DNA of 64,000 bases from contig JACDOF010000005.1 of NCBI GenBank assembly GCA_017656235.1, positions 93,183-157,182 on the forward strand, given 5' to 3'. Both the position numbers and the translations under genes were made by a program. Origin of the DNA: Brevibacillus sp. (GTDB lineage: Bacteria; Bacillota; Bacilli; Brevibacillales; Brevibacillaceae). The notes under the pieces were generated by a model. The model saw only the letters and a list, made by a program, of their open reading frames with translations. It was not told the origin of the DNA and made no database searches. Shown here piece by piece: positions 35,230-42,814 of this stretch. The number at the start of each line of letters is the position of its first letter. Within the stretch, counting starts at the first letter, position 1.

Positions 35230-35273
35230 CTTGTCTGCATATTGGGTCGAGAAGAGACATAGATATATATCGC

Positions 35274-35395
35274 GTAGATTAGGAGGGACTACCTGTTCTG
35301 GGGTAGAAGGGCAACTTCTTGGTGGCACCGGAAAACCCACGAAGAAGTCATTCTGCACCGGGAATGTCGGGGTTCGAATCTCTTGCGCGGTTATG
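35274..35395 (+). other. Possible structured RNA in the ydcC leader
   Basis: Several nested hairpins can form. GTAG/CTAC (35274-35277 with 35289-35292) encloses an 11-base loop with GG, like a tRNA D-arm. A 12-bp stem with one mismatch joins 35314-35325 and 35336-35348. CATTC/GAATG joins 35349-35353 and 35361-35365. GGGGTTCGAATCTC (35369-35382) follows, like a tRNA T-arm. No acceptor stem or anticodon arm closes, so it is not an ordinary tRNA. No coding frame looks convincing. Confidence 0.4.
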
Positions 35396-35498
35396 TTTTT
35401 GCTGTCATCGGTCTCTTATTCGCCCCAATTGCGGATGTGACATCATTTGTCCTCGAGATTCGGACTTACAAATTTCCCTGGAAATAGACAGGGGCGCC

Positions 35499-35524
35499 CT
35501 CCTTTGTCGAAACTAGACAAGGAG
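35499..35524 (+). promoter_or_regulatory. Hairpin sequestering the ydcC ribosome-binding site
   Basis: CTCCTTTGTC (35499-35508) can pair with GACAAGGAG (35516-35524) with one bulged base. This hides the first part of the AGGAGGAG used by ydcC, which starts at 35535. It could limit translation unless opened. Confidence 0.55.
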
Positions 35525-35534
35525 GAGTTGTTTT

Positions 35535-36563
35535 ATGAAACGGGGAGCATTTTGGATGGCCTTCGTACTTGTCCTTTCCGTTTTCACTGCAGGTTGTTTC
35601 GGCACCAAATCACCGGAAGACGTGGTGGGAGACCTGAGCAGTACACTTGACAAGATGTCGGGTTATAAGACAAATGCGGTATTGACGCTGCAAACGGGCT
35701 CTACCCCGCAGCAGTATGATGTTGAGGTCTGGTATGAGAAACCGACCAATTACCGGGTTGCGCTCACTTCCAAACAGCGCAACATCACGCAGATTATTTT
35801 GCGAAATGACGAAGGCGTTTTTGTGCTGACTCCCCATCTGAACAAAAGTTTTCGTTTCCAAAGCGGTTGGCCGGAAAACAACGGACCGCTCTACTTGTAC
35901 GAAACATTGGTCCGCAGCATCCTGGATGATTCAGAGCGAAAGGTCAATCTGGACGACAAGCAGTACGTCTTTGAAGTAAAGGCCAACTACAGCGGGAATC
36001 GTTCGCTGACGAGACAGAAAATCTGGCTGACAGAGGACTTCAAGCCGACGCGGGCGGAGATCATGGATGCCAACATGAACACGTTGGTGGAGATATCGTT
36101 TACCGATTTTATCTTCAATCCACAGTTTGACAAGGACGCGTTTGATAAAGACCGCAACATGCAGAGCGCGATGATGGCGATCCCGACGTTGGCCCAGGAT
36201 GGGATCAGTGAACCTCCTTCCGGTTCGTTCGGCGTGATTCAACCCGTCTACATGCCGACGGGGGTCAAGCTAAGCGTCGTGGAACCGGTGCAGATGGGGG
36301 ACGAGTACACGGTTGTTCTCAAGTATAACGGCGCCTACAACTATCGCCTGATCGAAGCGCGTCCGACCGCCACGACGGTGACGTATGAGCAGGGCATGCC
36401 GATTGACCTCGGCTTTACGATTGGGGTCCTGACTGAATCAGCCGATCGCCAGCGGATGTTGACCTGGGAACTGGATGGGGTTGAGTTTACACTGATTGGC
36501 GATTTGCCGGAAGAAGAGATGGTGAAGGTGGCAGGCTCAACCTACGGAGTCAGCGGAAAATAG
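35535..36563 (+). CDS. ydcC: Outer-membrane-lipoprotein-sorting (LolA)-like lipoprotein, YdcC
   Basis: A 342-residue lipoprotein: signal and lipobox T-A-G-C (Cys21), then a LolA/DUF4367-like beta-rich domain. Segments such as Y-D-V-E-V-W-Y-E-K-P-T-N-Y-R-V and F-V-L-T-P-H-L-N-K-S are typical. In B. subtilis YdcC (acpS-alr neighbour) is sporulation-associated with unknown function; such proteins probably handle lipids or lipoproteins at the membrane. The AGGAGGAG ribosome site is ideal but can be masked by a hairpin. A palindromic repeat element follows the stop. Confidence 0.85.
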   Translation: MKRGAFWMAFVLVLSVFTAGCFGTKSPEDVVGDLSSTLDKMSGYKTNAVLTLQTGSTPQQYDVEVWYEKPTNYRVALTSKQRNITQIILRNDEGVFVLTPHLNKSFRFQSGWPENNGPLYLYETLVRSILDDSERKVNLDDKQYVFEVKANYSGNRSLTRQKIWLTEDFKPTRAEIMDANMNTLVEISFTDFIFNPQFDKDAFDKDRNMQSAMMAIPTLAQDGISEPPSGSFGVIQPVYMPTGVKLSVVEPVQMGDEYTVVLKYNGAYNYRLIEARPTATTVTYEQGMPIDLGFTIGVLTESADRQRMLTWELDGVEFTLIGDLPEEEMVKVAGSTYGVSGK

Positions 36564-36597
36564 TACCCGATTGTAGAGGACAAAGATACGGAAGGCG

Positions 36598-36890
36598 GAG
36601 GCAGGCTTTCCTGCCTCTCAGATTGCAGTCAAACCTGTTCCCAAGGGAAGGGTGCCAATTGTCCGTGACGAGCGCCTTTGCCTGACCAACCGAGCGGCGA
36701 AACGTGGACGTGGGGAAAAGCGAGGGCAACTCGGTGCTACACTGAGATGCTGAGCCGGTTTGCCCTCGCCCCCACGGATCGTTTCGCAGCGGGCAGTTGT
36801 GCATCTTTGTTGGTCAGGCGACAGCGCGAGCAGGACGATTGGTCCCTTCGGGACACTTTGTCTACAGGCTGAGGCAGGGTTTCCTGCCTC
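36598..36890. repeat. Intergenic repeat, type C: ~293-bp imperfect palindrome
   Basis: The two halves are inverted copies along most of their length. Each end is itself a small hairpin: GAGGCAGG/CCTGCCTC at 36598-36617 and 36871-36890. Pairs continue inward: AAGGGA/TCCCTT, CCAATTGTCC/GGACGATTGG, GCCTGACCAAC/GTTGGTCAGGC, GAAACG/CGTTTC and GCGAGGGCAA/TTTGCCCTCGC. CTCAGATTGCAG near 36617 and CACTTTGTCTACAG near 36855 match the ends of the type A element. The right-hand hairpin, followed by TTTCCTCTTT, may terminate ydcC transcription. Confidence 0.75.
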
Positions 36891-36901
36891 TTTCCTCTTT
36901 G

Positions 36902-36930
36902 TTGACACGTTACCCCAAAAGCGATAAGAT
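36902..36930 (+). promoter_or_regulatory. Sigma-A promoter for the PH-domain gene and alr
   Basis: A perfect TTGACA (36902-36907), a 17-base spacer and TAAGAT (36925-36930), just outside the type C repeat and 36 bases before the start codon. Confidence 0.82.
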
Positions 36931-36965
36931 ACGCATAGTCATGACAAGAGGTGACAGACAGGGAC

Positions 36966-37406
36966 ATGAGCATCCGCAAGGAAGAAGTGCTGTTTGAAGC
37001 AGAAGCGACGTACAAGGATTTGCTTTTGCGAAAAAATTTAAAAATGCGTATCTGGGAGACCGTCCTCTTTGTCGCCGGCATCATGCTGCTCTCCGTTTTG
37101 TTTGGGTCAAGAAGCACCGAGTTTAAACTGCTGGCCTTTGCCATTGCCATTGCCGTGGTAGGTTTGTCGCCTTTTCTCTACAAAGCTGTTTTGCGTCCTC
37201 GCTATACCTTGACCAAGTCGCATCTGATCATCTCCATCGCAGGTAGGGAGCGGACGTATCCGCTCACGGCGGTGGAACAGGTGTACGAGGGAAGGCACAT
37301 TTATCGGCTGCAGGGGAGGAAAGAGGCGTTGATGATATCCCGCGAGTTTTTGAGCCGCTTGGATGAGCGGCTGTTCCTTCTTCAGCGCAGGGGAAAGAGG
37401 CGGTAG
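36966..37406 (+). CDS. Small membrane protein with a bacterial PH-like domain
   Basis: A 146-residue protein. Two adjacent hydrophobic helices (about residues 29-47 and 53-75) separate a basic N-terminus from a C-terminal beta-rich PH-like part: P-R-Y-T-L-T-K-S-H-L-I-I-S, then E-R-T-Y-P-L-T-A-V-E-Q-V. The function of such YdbS/YcdC-like proteins is unknown. The ATG at 36966 is preferred, with AAGAGGTGA 11 bases upstream; GTG 36951 lies within that site. It is three bases upstream of alr in the same transcript. Confidence 0.7.
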   Translation: MSIRKEEVLFEAEATYKDLLLRKNLKMRIWETVLFVAGIMLLSVLFGSRSTEFKLLAFAIAIAVVGLSPFLYKAVLRPRYTLTKSHLIISIAGRERTYPLTAVEQVYEGRHIYRLQGRKEALMISREFLSRLDERLFLLQRRGKRR

Positions 37407-37409
37407 CGG

Positions 37410-38597
37410 ATGAAATGGTTTTGTCGGGATACGTGGATAGAAGTAGATTTGGATGCAATCGCAGCCAATGTAACCGCGTTTCGACGTCATATTCCGGCCT
37501 CGACGGCGATTATGGCCGTAGTAAAAGCAGATGGATACGGTCACGGAGCCGTCCACGTAGGGCGTGCCGCCTTGGCAAGCGGGGCTGATTCGCTGGCAGT
37601 GGCCATGTTGGACGAAGCGATTGTACTGCGCAAGGCGGGGATTACTGCACCGATCCTCGTCCTGGGCTACACGCCGGTCGATTCAGTTGAACAGGCGGCG
37701 GCGTACAATATTGCTTTGACCGTTTACCACGCTGACTGGGTAGAACAGGCGACCCGCATCTTGCAGGGAACTGACGGTCCAAACCGTCTCGACGTTCACG
37801 TAAAGGTGGATACCGGGATGGGGCGACTGGGAGTCCGGACGGAACAGGAGCTTCTGCTGGTGGTGGAGGCGCTTCATCGTTCCGACGTTTTGACATGGGC
37901 GGGTATTTTTACTCACTTTGCCTGTGCTGACGAACCGGATACGACGCACGCAGCAGGACAGCATGCCCGGTTTGGGGAGCTGCTTTCGGCGCTGCAGTCG
38001 AAAGGGTACGCGCTGCCCATGGTTCATTGCTGCAACAGTGCAGCCGCCATCGCGTTTCCCGAATGGGGGTATGATGCCATTCGCCTTGGCATAAGCTTAT
38101 ACGGACTCTATCCGTCCGCTCATTTACGCGATCAGGGTGCGGTCAGATTGACACCCGCCCTTTCACTGAAAACAAGGATTGCCCATGTCAAATCAGCCGA
38201 TCAGCCGATGACGGTCAGCTACGGAGCGACGTATGTAGCAGCCCCCGGCGAACAGATTGCCACGCTGCCGATTGGCTATGCGGACGGTTTTTCCCGTCTG
38301 CTCTCCAACCGCGGCACAGCACTGCACAAGGGGCGGCGCGTTCCGATTGTGGGCAGGGTTTGCATGGATCAGGTGATGGTGCGGATTGAGGCAAAAGACG
38401 CTGAGGTGGGAGATGAGGTGGTGCTGTACGGCCGGCAGGGTGCCGAACAAATTACGCTGGATGAGGTGGCGGAGCAGTTGGGAACAATTAACTACGAGGT
38501 GGCCTGCATGCTCAACTATCGCGTTCCTCGCGTTTACCTCAGAGAGGGACGTATTGTCGACTATTGTCACCAAATCGGCGGCAGTGTTAAATTGTAA
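37410..38597 (+). CDS. alr: Alanine racemase
   Basis: A 395-residue fold-III PLP enzyme that makes D-alanine for peptidoglycan. The PLP lysine is Lys39 in V-V-K-A-D-G-Y-G-H-G. The second catalytic residue is the Tyr in V-S-Y-G-A-T-Y, and M-D-Q-V-M-V follows. The C-terminal domain has N-Y-E-V-A-C-M-L-N-Y-R-V-P-R. It follows the PH-domain gene by three bases. The order alr, ndoAI, ndoA is conserved in Bacilli. Confidence 0.95.
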   Translation: MKWFCRDTWIEVDLDAIAANVTAFRRHIPASTAIMAVVKADGYGHGAVHVGRAALASGADSLAVAMLDEAIVLRKAGITAPILVLGYTPVDSVEQAAAYNIALTVYHADWVEQATRILQGTDGPNRLDVHVKVDTGMGRLGVRTEQELLLVVEALHRSDVLTWAGIFTHFACADEPDTTHAAGQHARFGELLSALQSKGYALPMVHCCNSAAAIAFPEWGYDAIRLGISLYGLYPSAHLRDQGAVRLTPALSLKTRIAHVKSADQPMTVSYGATYVAAPGEQIATLPIGYADGFSRLLSNRGTALHKGRRVPIVGRVCMDQVMVRIEAKDAEVGDEVVLYGRQGAEQITLDEVAEQLGTINYEVACMLNYRVPRVYLREGRIVDYCHQIGGSVKL

Positions 38598-38806
38598 CAC
38601 GAAAGCAGCAGGAATTCCGTGGTGAAACGCGAATAGTATGATAGCGATAAACAGCGAAGCGGTGAGGGGTTCTCTTCCATTAAGCCCGTTTCGTCACCAT
38701 GCAGGTATATTTTTGCATGTTGTTCGACATAATGGTATTGTTAATAAGGGATGAACACCGATAACGTGCTTGGATGTTTTTGGGTCATGGTGGAGGTGGA
38801 TTTGTC

Positions 38807-39085
38807 TTGTCGAAAACCAATACAAAGCGTATCATGATCAGCCTGCCGCAGCATCTGCTGCAGGAAGTGGACGGTGTGGTAGAGAAAGAGAAGTCCAATC
38901 GAAGCGAGCTCATTCGTCAGGCAATGAGTCTCTATCTGAAGGAACGCAAAAAGCGTTTTATTCGCGAAACGATGCAAAAAGGCTACATGGAAATGGCAAA
39001 GATCAACCTGAACATGGCCTCGGAGGCGTTTGAAGCCGAGGAAGAAGCCGATTTGACTTTGGTCCGCTTAGTTAGCGGGGTGTAA
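38807..39085 (+). CDS. ndoAI: Antitoxin EndoAI (CopG/MazE family)
   Basis: A 92-residue ribbon-helix-helix antitoxin. K-R-I-M-I-S-L-P-Q-H-L forms the DNA-binding strand and S-N-R-S-E-L-I-R-Q-A-M the helix. The tail G-Y-M-E-M-A-K-I-N-L-N and L-V-R-L-V-S-G is very close to B. subtilis EndoAI and binds the toxin. The TTG at 38807 is chosen (GGAGGTGGA about eight bases upstream); it also gives the expected ~92-residue length. It precedes the toxin gene by three bases. Confidence 0.93.
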   Translation: MSKTNTKRIMISLPQHLLQEVDGVVEKEKSNRSELIRQAMSLYLKERKKRFIRETMQKGYMEMAKINLNMASEAFEAEEEADLTLVRLVSGV

Positions 39086-39088
39086 CTG

Positions 39089-39439
39089 GTGATCGTAAAA
39101 CGTGGCGATGTGTTTTTTGCGGACCTCTCACCTGTTGTCGGTTCTGAACAGGGGGGCGTACGCCCGGTATTGGTCATTCAAAACGATATTGGAAATCGTT
39201 TTAGTCCGACTGTCATCGTCGCGGCTATCACAGCACAGATTCAAAAGGCGAAGCTGCCTACACATGTGGAGATAGACGCCAAGCTATACGGATTCGACCG
39301 TGATTCTGTCATCTTGCTGGAGCAAATACGCACAATCGACAAGCAGCGCCTTACGGATAAAATCACACATCTCGATGATGAGATGATGGAACGCGTCAAC
39401 GAATCCCTGCAGATTAGTCTGGGACTGATAGACTTTTAA
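39089..39439 (+). CDS. ndoA: Endoribonuclease toxin EndoA (MazF family)
   Basis: A 116-residue toxin that cleaves mRNA, in B. subtilis at UACAU. Features are [30 protein letters not shown], the T-A-Q strand and L-L-E-Q-I-R-T-I-D. Its length matches B. subtilis EndoA exactly. GTG start, three bases after the antitoxin stop. A terminator follows, separating it from the sigma-B operon. Confidence 0.95.
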   Translation: MIVKRGDVFFADLSPVVGSEQGGVRPVLVIQNDIGNRFSPTVIVAAITAQIQKAKLPTHVEIDAKLYGFDRDSVILLEQIRTIDKQRLTDKITHLDDEMMERVNESLQISLGLIDF

Positions 39440-39452
39440 AACGACGAATGTA

Positions 39453-39492
39453 AACCGCTTTTGTCTTGTGGGGCAAAGTGGTTTTTCTTTTT
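39453..39492 (+). terminator. Intrinsic terminator of the alr-ndoAI-ndoA unit
   Basis: A 9-bp stem with one G-T pair (39453-39461 with 39475-39483) is followed by TTTTTCTTTTTC. Confidence 0.88.
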
Positions 39493-39679
39493 CTAGCAGA
39501 TTAAGCCGGCTGTCTGGAAGGAATTGCGTACCTGTATAGCGAAATAATTCAAAAAATTATCTGACATAAATAGACACAAACCAACAATTTTTTTCTGCCA
39601 TTCATCAGACAGATCCCAGCTCCGGGCGGGAAGGGCAGCACAAAAACATGTTGCGGAAAAGGGGAAGGAGTCGCTTCCT

Positions 39680-40081
39680 ATGGCCGAGCGATGCTCAATT
39701 CATGTACATACGGAACACGATATTGTTCGGGCCAGACAAGTAGGCAGACATATTGCCAAGCAGATGGGCTTTGGTACCATCGTCCAGTCACGGATTACGA
39801 CAGCGATCTCGGAGCTGGCACGCAACATCTTTTTGTATGCGGGGACGGGTACAATCACGATTGAGCAGATACGTCAGGGGAAGAAGATTGGTCTGCGAGT
39901 GATCGCGGAAGATGAGGGACCAGGGATTCCGGACATCCGCAAGGCAATGGAAGACGGCTATTCTACGTCAGGAGGTCTTGGTGCGGGCCTCCCTGGTGTG
40001 AAGCGACTGATGGATTACTTCTTGATTGACAGCGTTCCCCACCGGGGGACGAAAGTAACCGTCGTCAAATGGAGAGACTGA
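39680..40081 (+). CDS. rsbT: Serine/threonine switch kinase RsbT
   Basis: A 133-residue GHKL-type kinase with A-I-S-E-L-A-R-N (N-box), E-D-E-G-P-G-I-P (G1) and G-L-G-A-G-L-P-G-V (G2). In B. subtilis RsbT phosphorylates the stressosome scaffold RsbR/RsbS, and on release activates RsbU. Here the expected rsbR and rsbS genes are not upstream; instead ndoA precedes it after a terminator and a 240-base gap. AAGGAG lies ten bases before the ATG. The stop overlaps the region of the rsbU start. Confidence 0.92.
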   Translation: MAERCSIHVHTEHDIVRARQVGRHIAKQMGFGTIVQSRITTAISELARNIFLYAGTGTITIEQIRQGKKIGLRVIAEDEGPGIPDIRKAMEDGYSTSGGLGAGLPGVKRLMDYFLIDSVPHRGTKVTVVKWRD

Positions 40082-40098
40082 AGGGAGATCCGCCATCA

Positions 40099-41103
40099 AT
40101 GAGTCGCAGACACTTGAAAAAAAAATACGAGGAACTACTGCTAGCGTTTCTCCGGCTAGGGGCGGAAGATCAGCTCTATTCGGCACAGCAGCTTGGAAAG
40201 TGGTTCTTGCGTCAGAACGTCGCACCGGAAGACATTATCGACTTTCATCTGGCTGCGTTGGAGCATCATGTGGAGCTTTCCGGGCCGGTGCGCGCGTCGT
40301 TTCAGCTCCTGACAGAAGTGATGATCGAGTACGGAATTGCCTATCGGGAGCACCTCTTTCTCAGGGACAAGCAGCAGCAGTTGGAGTCGGAGATTGAAGT
40401 GGCGGTTACCATGCAGCATACGCTGCTGCCGGAGGAGCTGCCTGCACCCTCCGCTCTGGATATCGGGATGATCAGCGTTCCTTGTAAAAAGATGAGCGGT
40501 GACTATTACAACTTTCTCGTGCGGGACGATCACACCCTTGGCATTGCCGTCGCTGACATTGTCGGCAAAGGGATCCCGGCGGCCATGTCGATGTCCATGA
40601 TTAAATACGCGATGGACGGCTTGTCCGGTTGTGCCGCTTTTCCTGCAGAAATGCTCTGCCATCTCAACCGGGTCGTGGAGCGAAACATTGACCCCAGCAT
40701 GTTTATTACAATGGTCTACGGGGCTTATGATTTGCAGGAACATCGATTTCGCTATGCCGTCGCCGGACATGAACCTGGTTTCTGGTACCGCTCGTGCCGA
40801 AAGGAATTATACGATCTGGAAGGGAGCGGCTTGGCGCTCGGCCTGCAGTGCGACTCCACCTATGAGGAGTACGAACTGCAGTTGGAGCAGGGAGACTTGA
40901 TCATTCTCTTCACCGATGGCGTAACCGAACGAAAGGTGGGCAATCACTTTTTGCGGCGGACGGAGCTAAAGGCACTGATTATGGAATTGATCGACCTGCC
41001 GTGTCAGGAGATCGTCGATAGTTTGTACCGCAAACTGCTCAATCTCTCCAATCACGAATTACCTGATGACCACACAATGATCGCGATACGAAGAACAAAG
41101 TAG
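40099..41103 (+). CDS. rsbU: PP2C-type phosphatase RsbU
   Basis: A 334-residue protein. The N-terminal ~85 residues are the helical domain that binds RsbT; then comes a linker helix (R-D-K-Q-Q-Q-L-E-S-E-I) and a PP2C/SpoIIE phosphatase domain. The domain has M-S-G-D-Y-Y, V-A-D-I-V-G-K-G-I-P-A-A-M and L-F-T-D-G-V-T-E. It dephosphorylates RsbV. I prefer ATG 40099 (AAGGGAGA upstream), which gives 334 residues against 335 in B. subtilis. ATG 40069 inside rsbT is possible. Confidence 0.92.
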   Translation: MSRRHLKKKYEELLLAFLRLGAEDQLYSAQQLGKWFLRQNVAPEDIIDFHLAALEHHVELSGPVRASFQLLTEVMIEYGIAYREHLFLRDKQQQLESEIEVAVTMQHTLLPEELPAPSALDIGMISVPCKKMSGDYYNFLVRDDHTLGIAVADIVGKGIPAAMSMSMIKYAMDGLSGCAAFPAEMLCHLNRVVERNIDPSMFITMVYGAYDLQEHRFRYAVAGHEPGFWYRSCRKELYDLEGSGLALGLQCDSTYEEYELQLEQGDLIILFTDGVTERKVGNHFLRRTELKALIMELIDLPCQEIVDSLYRKLLNLSNHELPDDHTMIAIRRTK

Positions 41104-41154
41104 TCGATCTGGCATGCATGATCCATGCGAAGGTACACAGGGGGGAAAATGACG

Positions 41155-41487
41155 ATGAATGTAGTAATTGATACAAAACAGGTAAAAGATGGCTCTGTGC
41201 TGTACGTTCGTGGGGAAATCGATGCCTATACCGCTCCCTTGGTGAGCAAGCAACTGCTGCCGCTGGTGACCGCCACTGACTCGAAGACCGTTTCCATCGA
41301 TTTGCGGCATGTCTCTTATATGGACAGCACAGGGGTGGGAATGTTGATCGGAGCTCTGAAAGCATCGAAACAATCGGGATGTCAGTTGGTTTTGGAAAAC
41401 GTCACTCCCAGAATTCAGCGCTTGTTCCGGATAACCGGGCTGTCCAAGATTATCCCCGTTAAACCGCTTGGAGGAGAGGAAGACTAA
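41155..41487 (+). CDS. rsbV: Anti-anti-sigma factor RsbV
   Basis: A 110-residue STAS-domain protein. The phosphorylation site is Ser58 in Y-M-D-S-T-G-V-G. When dephosphorylated by RsbU it binds RsbW and frees sigma-B. GGGGGAA lies eight bases before the ATG at 41155; the ATG at 41149 is too close. Its stop codon overlaps the start of rsbW by one base. Confidence 0.93.
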   Translation: MNVVIDTKQVKDGSVLYVRGEIDAYTAPLVSKQLLPLVTATDSKTVSIDLRHVSYMDSTGVGMLIGALKASKQSGCQLVLENVTPRIQRLFRITGLSKIIPVKPLGGEED

Positions 41488-41978
41488 TGGGAGTGAATGA
41501 GACTGGTGATCGGGTTGAACTGACCATCCCCGCCCGCGCCGAATACATCGGGGTAGCCCGCCTGCTGGTTTCAGGCGTAGCCAACCGGGCCGGTTTTTCC
41601 TATGATGAAATAGAGGACATCAAATTAGCCGTGGCAGAAGCCTGCACCAACGCCGTCAATCATGCCTACGAAGGCGATGACGGCGGCACGGTTTGCATCC
41701 GCTGCACGCTCCACAAAGACAGGCTGGAAATCAAAATCATTGACAGCGGGACCAGTTTTGATCCCAGCCGTGTCGAACGGAAGCTTGGTCCCATTGACGA
41801 AAATACCGATATTGATTCTCTGACAGAAGGAGGGCTTGGGCTGTTTCTCATTCAGTCTGTCATGGACGATGTGCAGATTGATGCGGACAATGGGTGTATC
41901 GTAACGATGACCAAGTTCATGCGGCGAGACGAGGTGGCAAAGCATGTCGACGAACTATCCAAAGCAAAAACTGAGTAA
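41487..41978 (+). CDS. rsbW: Anti-sigma-B factor and serine kinase RsbW
   Basis: A 163-residue GHKL kinase. The N-box is A-E-A-C-T-N-A-V-N-H-A, and the G-boxes are I-I-D-S-G and G-G-L-G-L-F-L-I. It binds and inactivates SigB or phosphorylates RsbV. Coupled with rsbV by a one-base overlap and with sigB by 35 bases. Confidence 0.94.
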   Translation: MGVNETGDRVELTIPARAEYIGVARLLVSGVANRAGFSYDEIEDIKLAVAEACTNAVNHAYEGDDGGTVCIRCTLHKDRLEIKIIDSGTSFDPSRVERKLGPIDENTDIDSLTEGGLGLFLIQSVMDDVQIDADNGCIVTMTKFMRRDEVAKHVDELSKAKTE

Positions 41979-42750
41979 CGAGGAAATCTATCAACTGCTC
42001 GCCGCCTATCAGAAGGACTACAACAAAGAGATTCAAAACATTTTGTTCGCCCACTACCGCCATCTGGTGGAATCGCTGGCCAGTCGGTTTTCCCGCGGGC
42101 AGGAGCCGCAGGAAGATCTGGTTCAGGTCGGAATGATCGGTCTGCTAGCAGCCTTTCGCCGCTACAACACCAGCTACGGCCGCAGTTTTGAAAGTTTTGC
42201 CATTCCCACTGTGGTTGGCGAGATCAAACGGTACATACGTGATAAAACCTGGAGTGTCTACGTACCCCGACGGATCAAGGAACTGGGGCCGAAGATCAAA
42301 AAGGCGGTCGATGAGCTGACGGTGCAGCTGCAGCGATCACCGCAAATCGCTGACATTGCCCGCTACATGAATGTAAGCGAAGAAGAAGTGCTGGAGACGA
42401 TGGAGATGGGACGTAACTACCAGTCTTTGTCGATCAACAGCGAGATTGAGACGGACACCGATGGCAGCACGATCACCTTGCTTGACCTGATTGGCAGTGA
42501 AGAAGCGGGTTACAGCAATATTGAGGATGAAATCACCCTGTCTAAAGCACTACAGGTCCTGACCCCGCGCGAGAAGGCAATCATTCATTTAACTTATTAC
42601 GAAAATCTGAGCCAAAAGCAGGCTGGCGACGTGCTCGGCATTTCACAGATGCATGTGTCGCGGTTGCAGCGCAGAGCGTTGATGAAGCTTAGAGAGGCAT
42701 TGCGGACAAGCGAGTGGGTGGAAGAGAGACAGCGAGGGGGCTTTGGATAA
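41944..42750 (+). CDS. sigB: General stress sigma factor SigB
   Basis: A 268-residue sigma-70-family factor. Region 2 shows E-D-L-V-Q-V-G-M-I-G-L-L-A-A and F-A-I-P-T-V-V-G-E-I-K-R; region 3 V-P-R-R-I-K-E-L-G-P-K-I; region 4 S-Q-K-Q-A-G-D-V-L-G-I-S-Q-M-H-V-S-R-L-Q. It directs the general stress regulon. It overlaps rsbW. No rsbX follows; tex comes next after 64 bases. Confidence 0.94.
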   Translation: MSTNYPKQKLSNEEIYQLLAAYQKDYNKEIQNILFAHYRHLVESLASRFSRGQEPQEDLVQVGMIGLLAAFRRYNTSYGRSFESFAIPTVVGEIKRYIRDKTWSVYVPRRIKELGPKIKKAVDELTVQLQRSPQIADIARYMNVSEEEVLETMEMGRNYQSLSINSEIETDTDGSTITLLDLIGSEEAGYSNIEDEITLSKALQVLTPREKAIIHLTYYENLSQKQAGDVLGISQMHVSRLQRRALMKLREALRTSEWVEERQRGGFG

Positions 42751-42814
42751 GCTCCCTTTTGCTGTTTGGTGGATAAACCGGACAGGGTGATGACGACAGG
42801 AGGATCAGACGTGT

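Noticed and set aside
35274..35395. tRNA gene suggested by a D-arm-like hairpin and GGGGTTCGAATC
   Set aside because: The D-arm and T-arm positions cannot be joined with a 7-bp acceptor stem or a 7-base anticodon loop, and the T-stem has several non-pairs. Kept only as a structured region.
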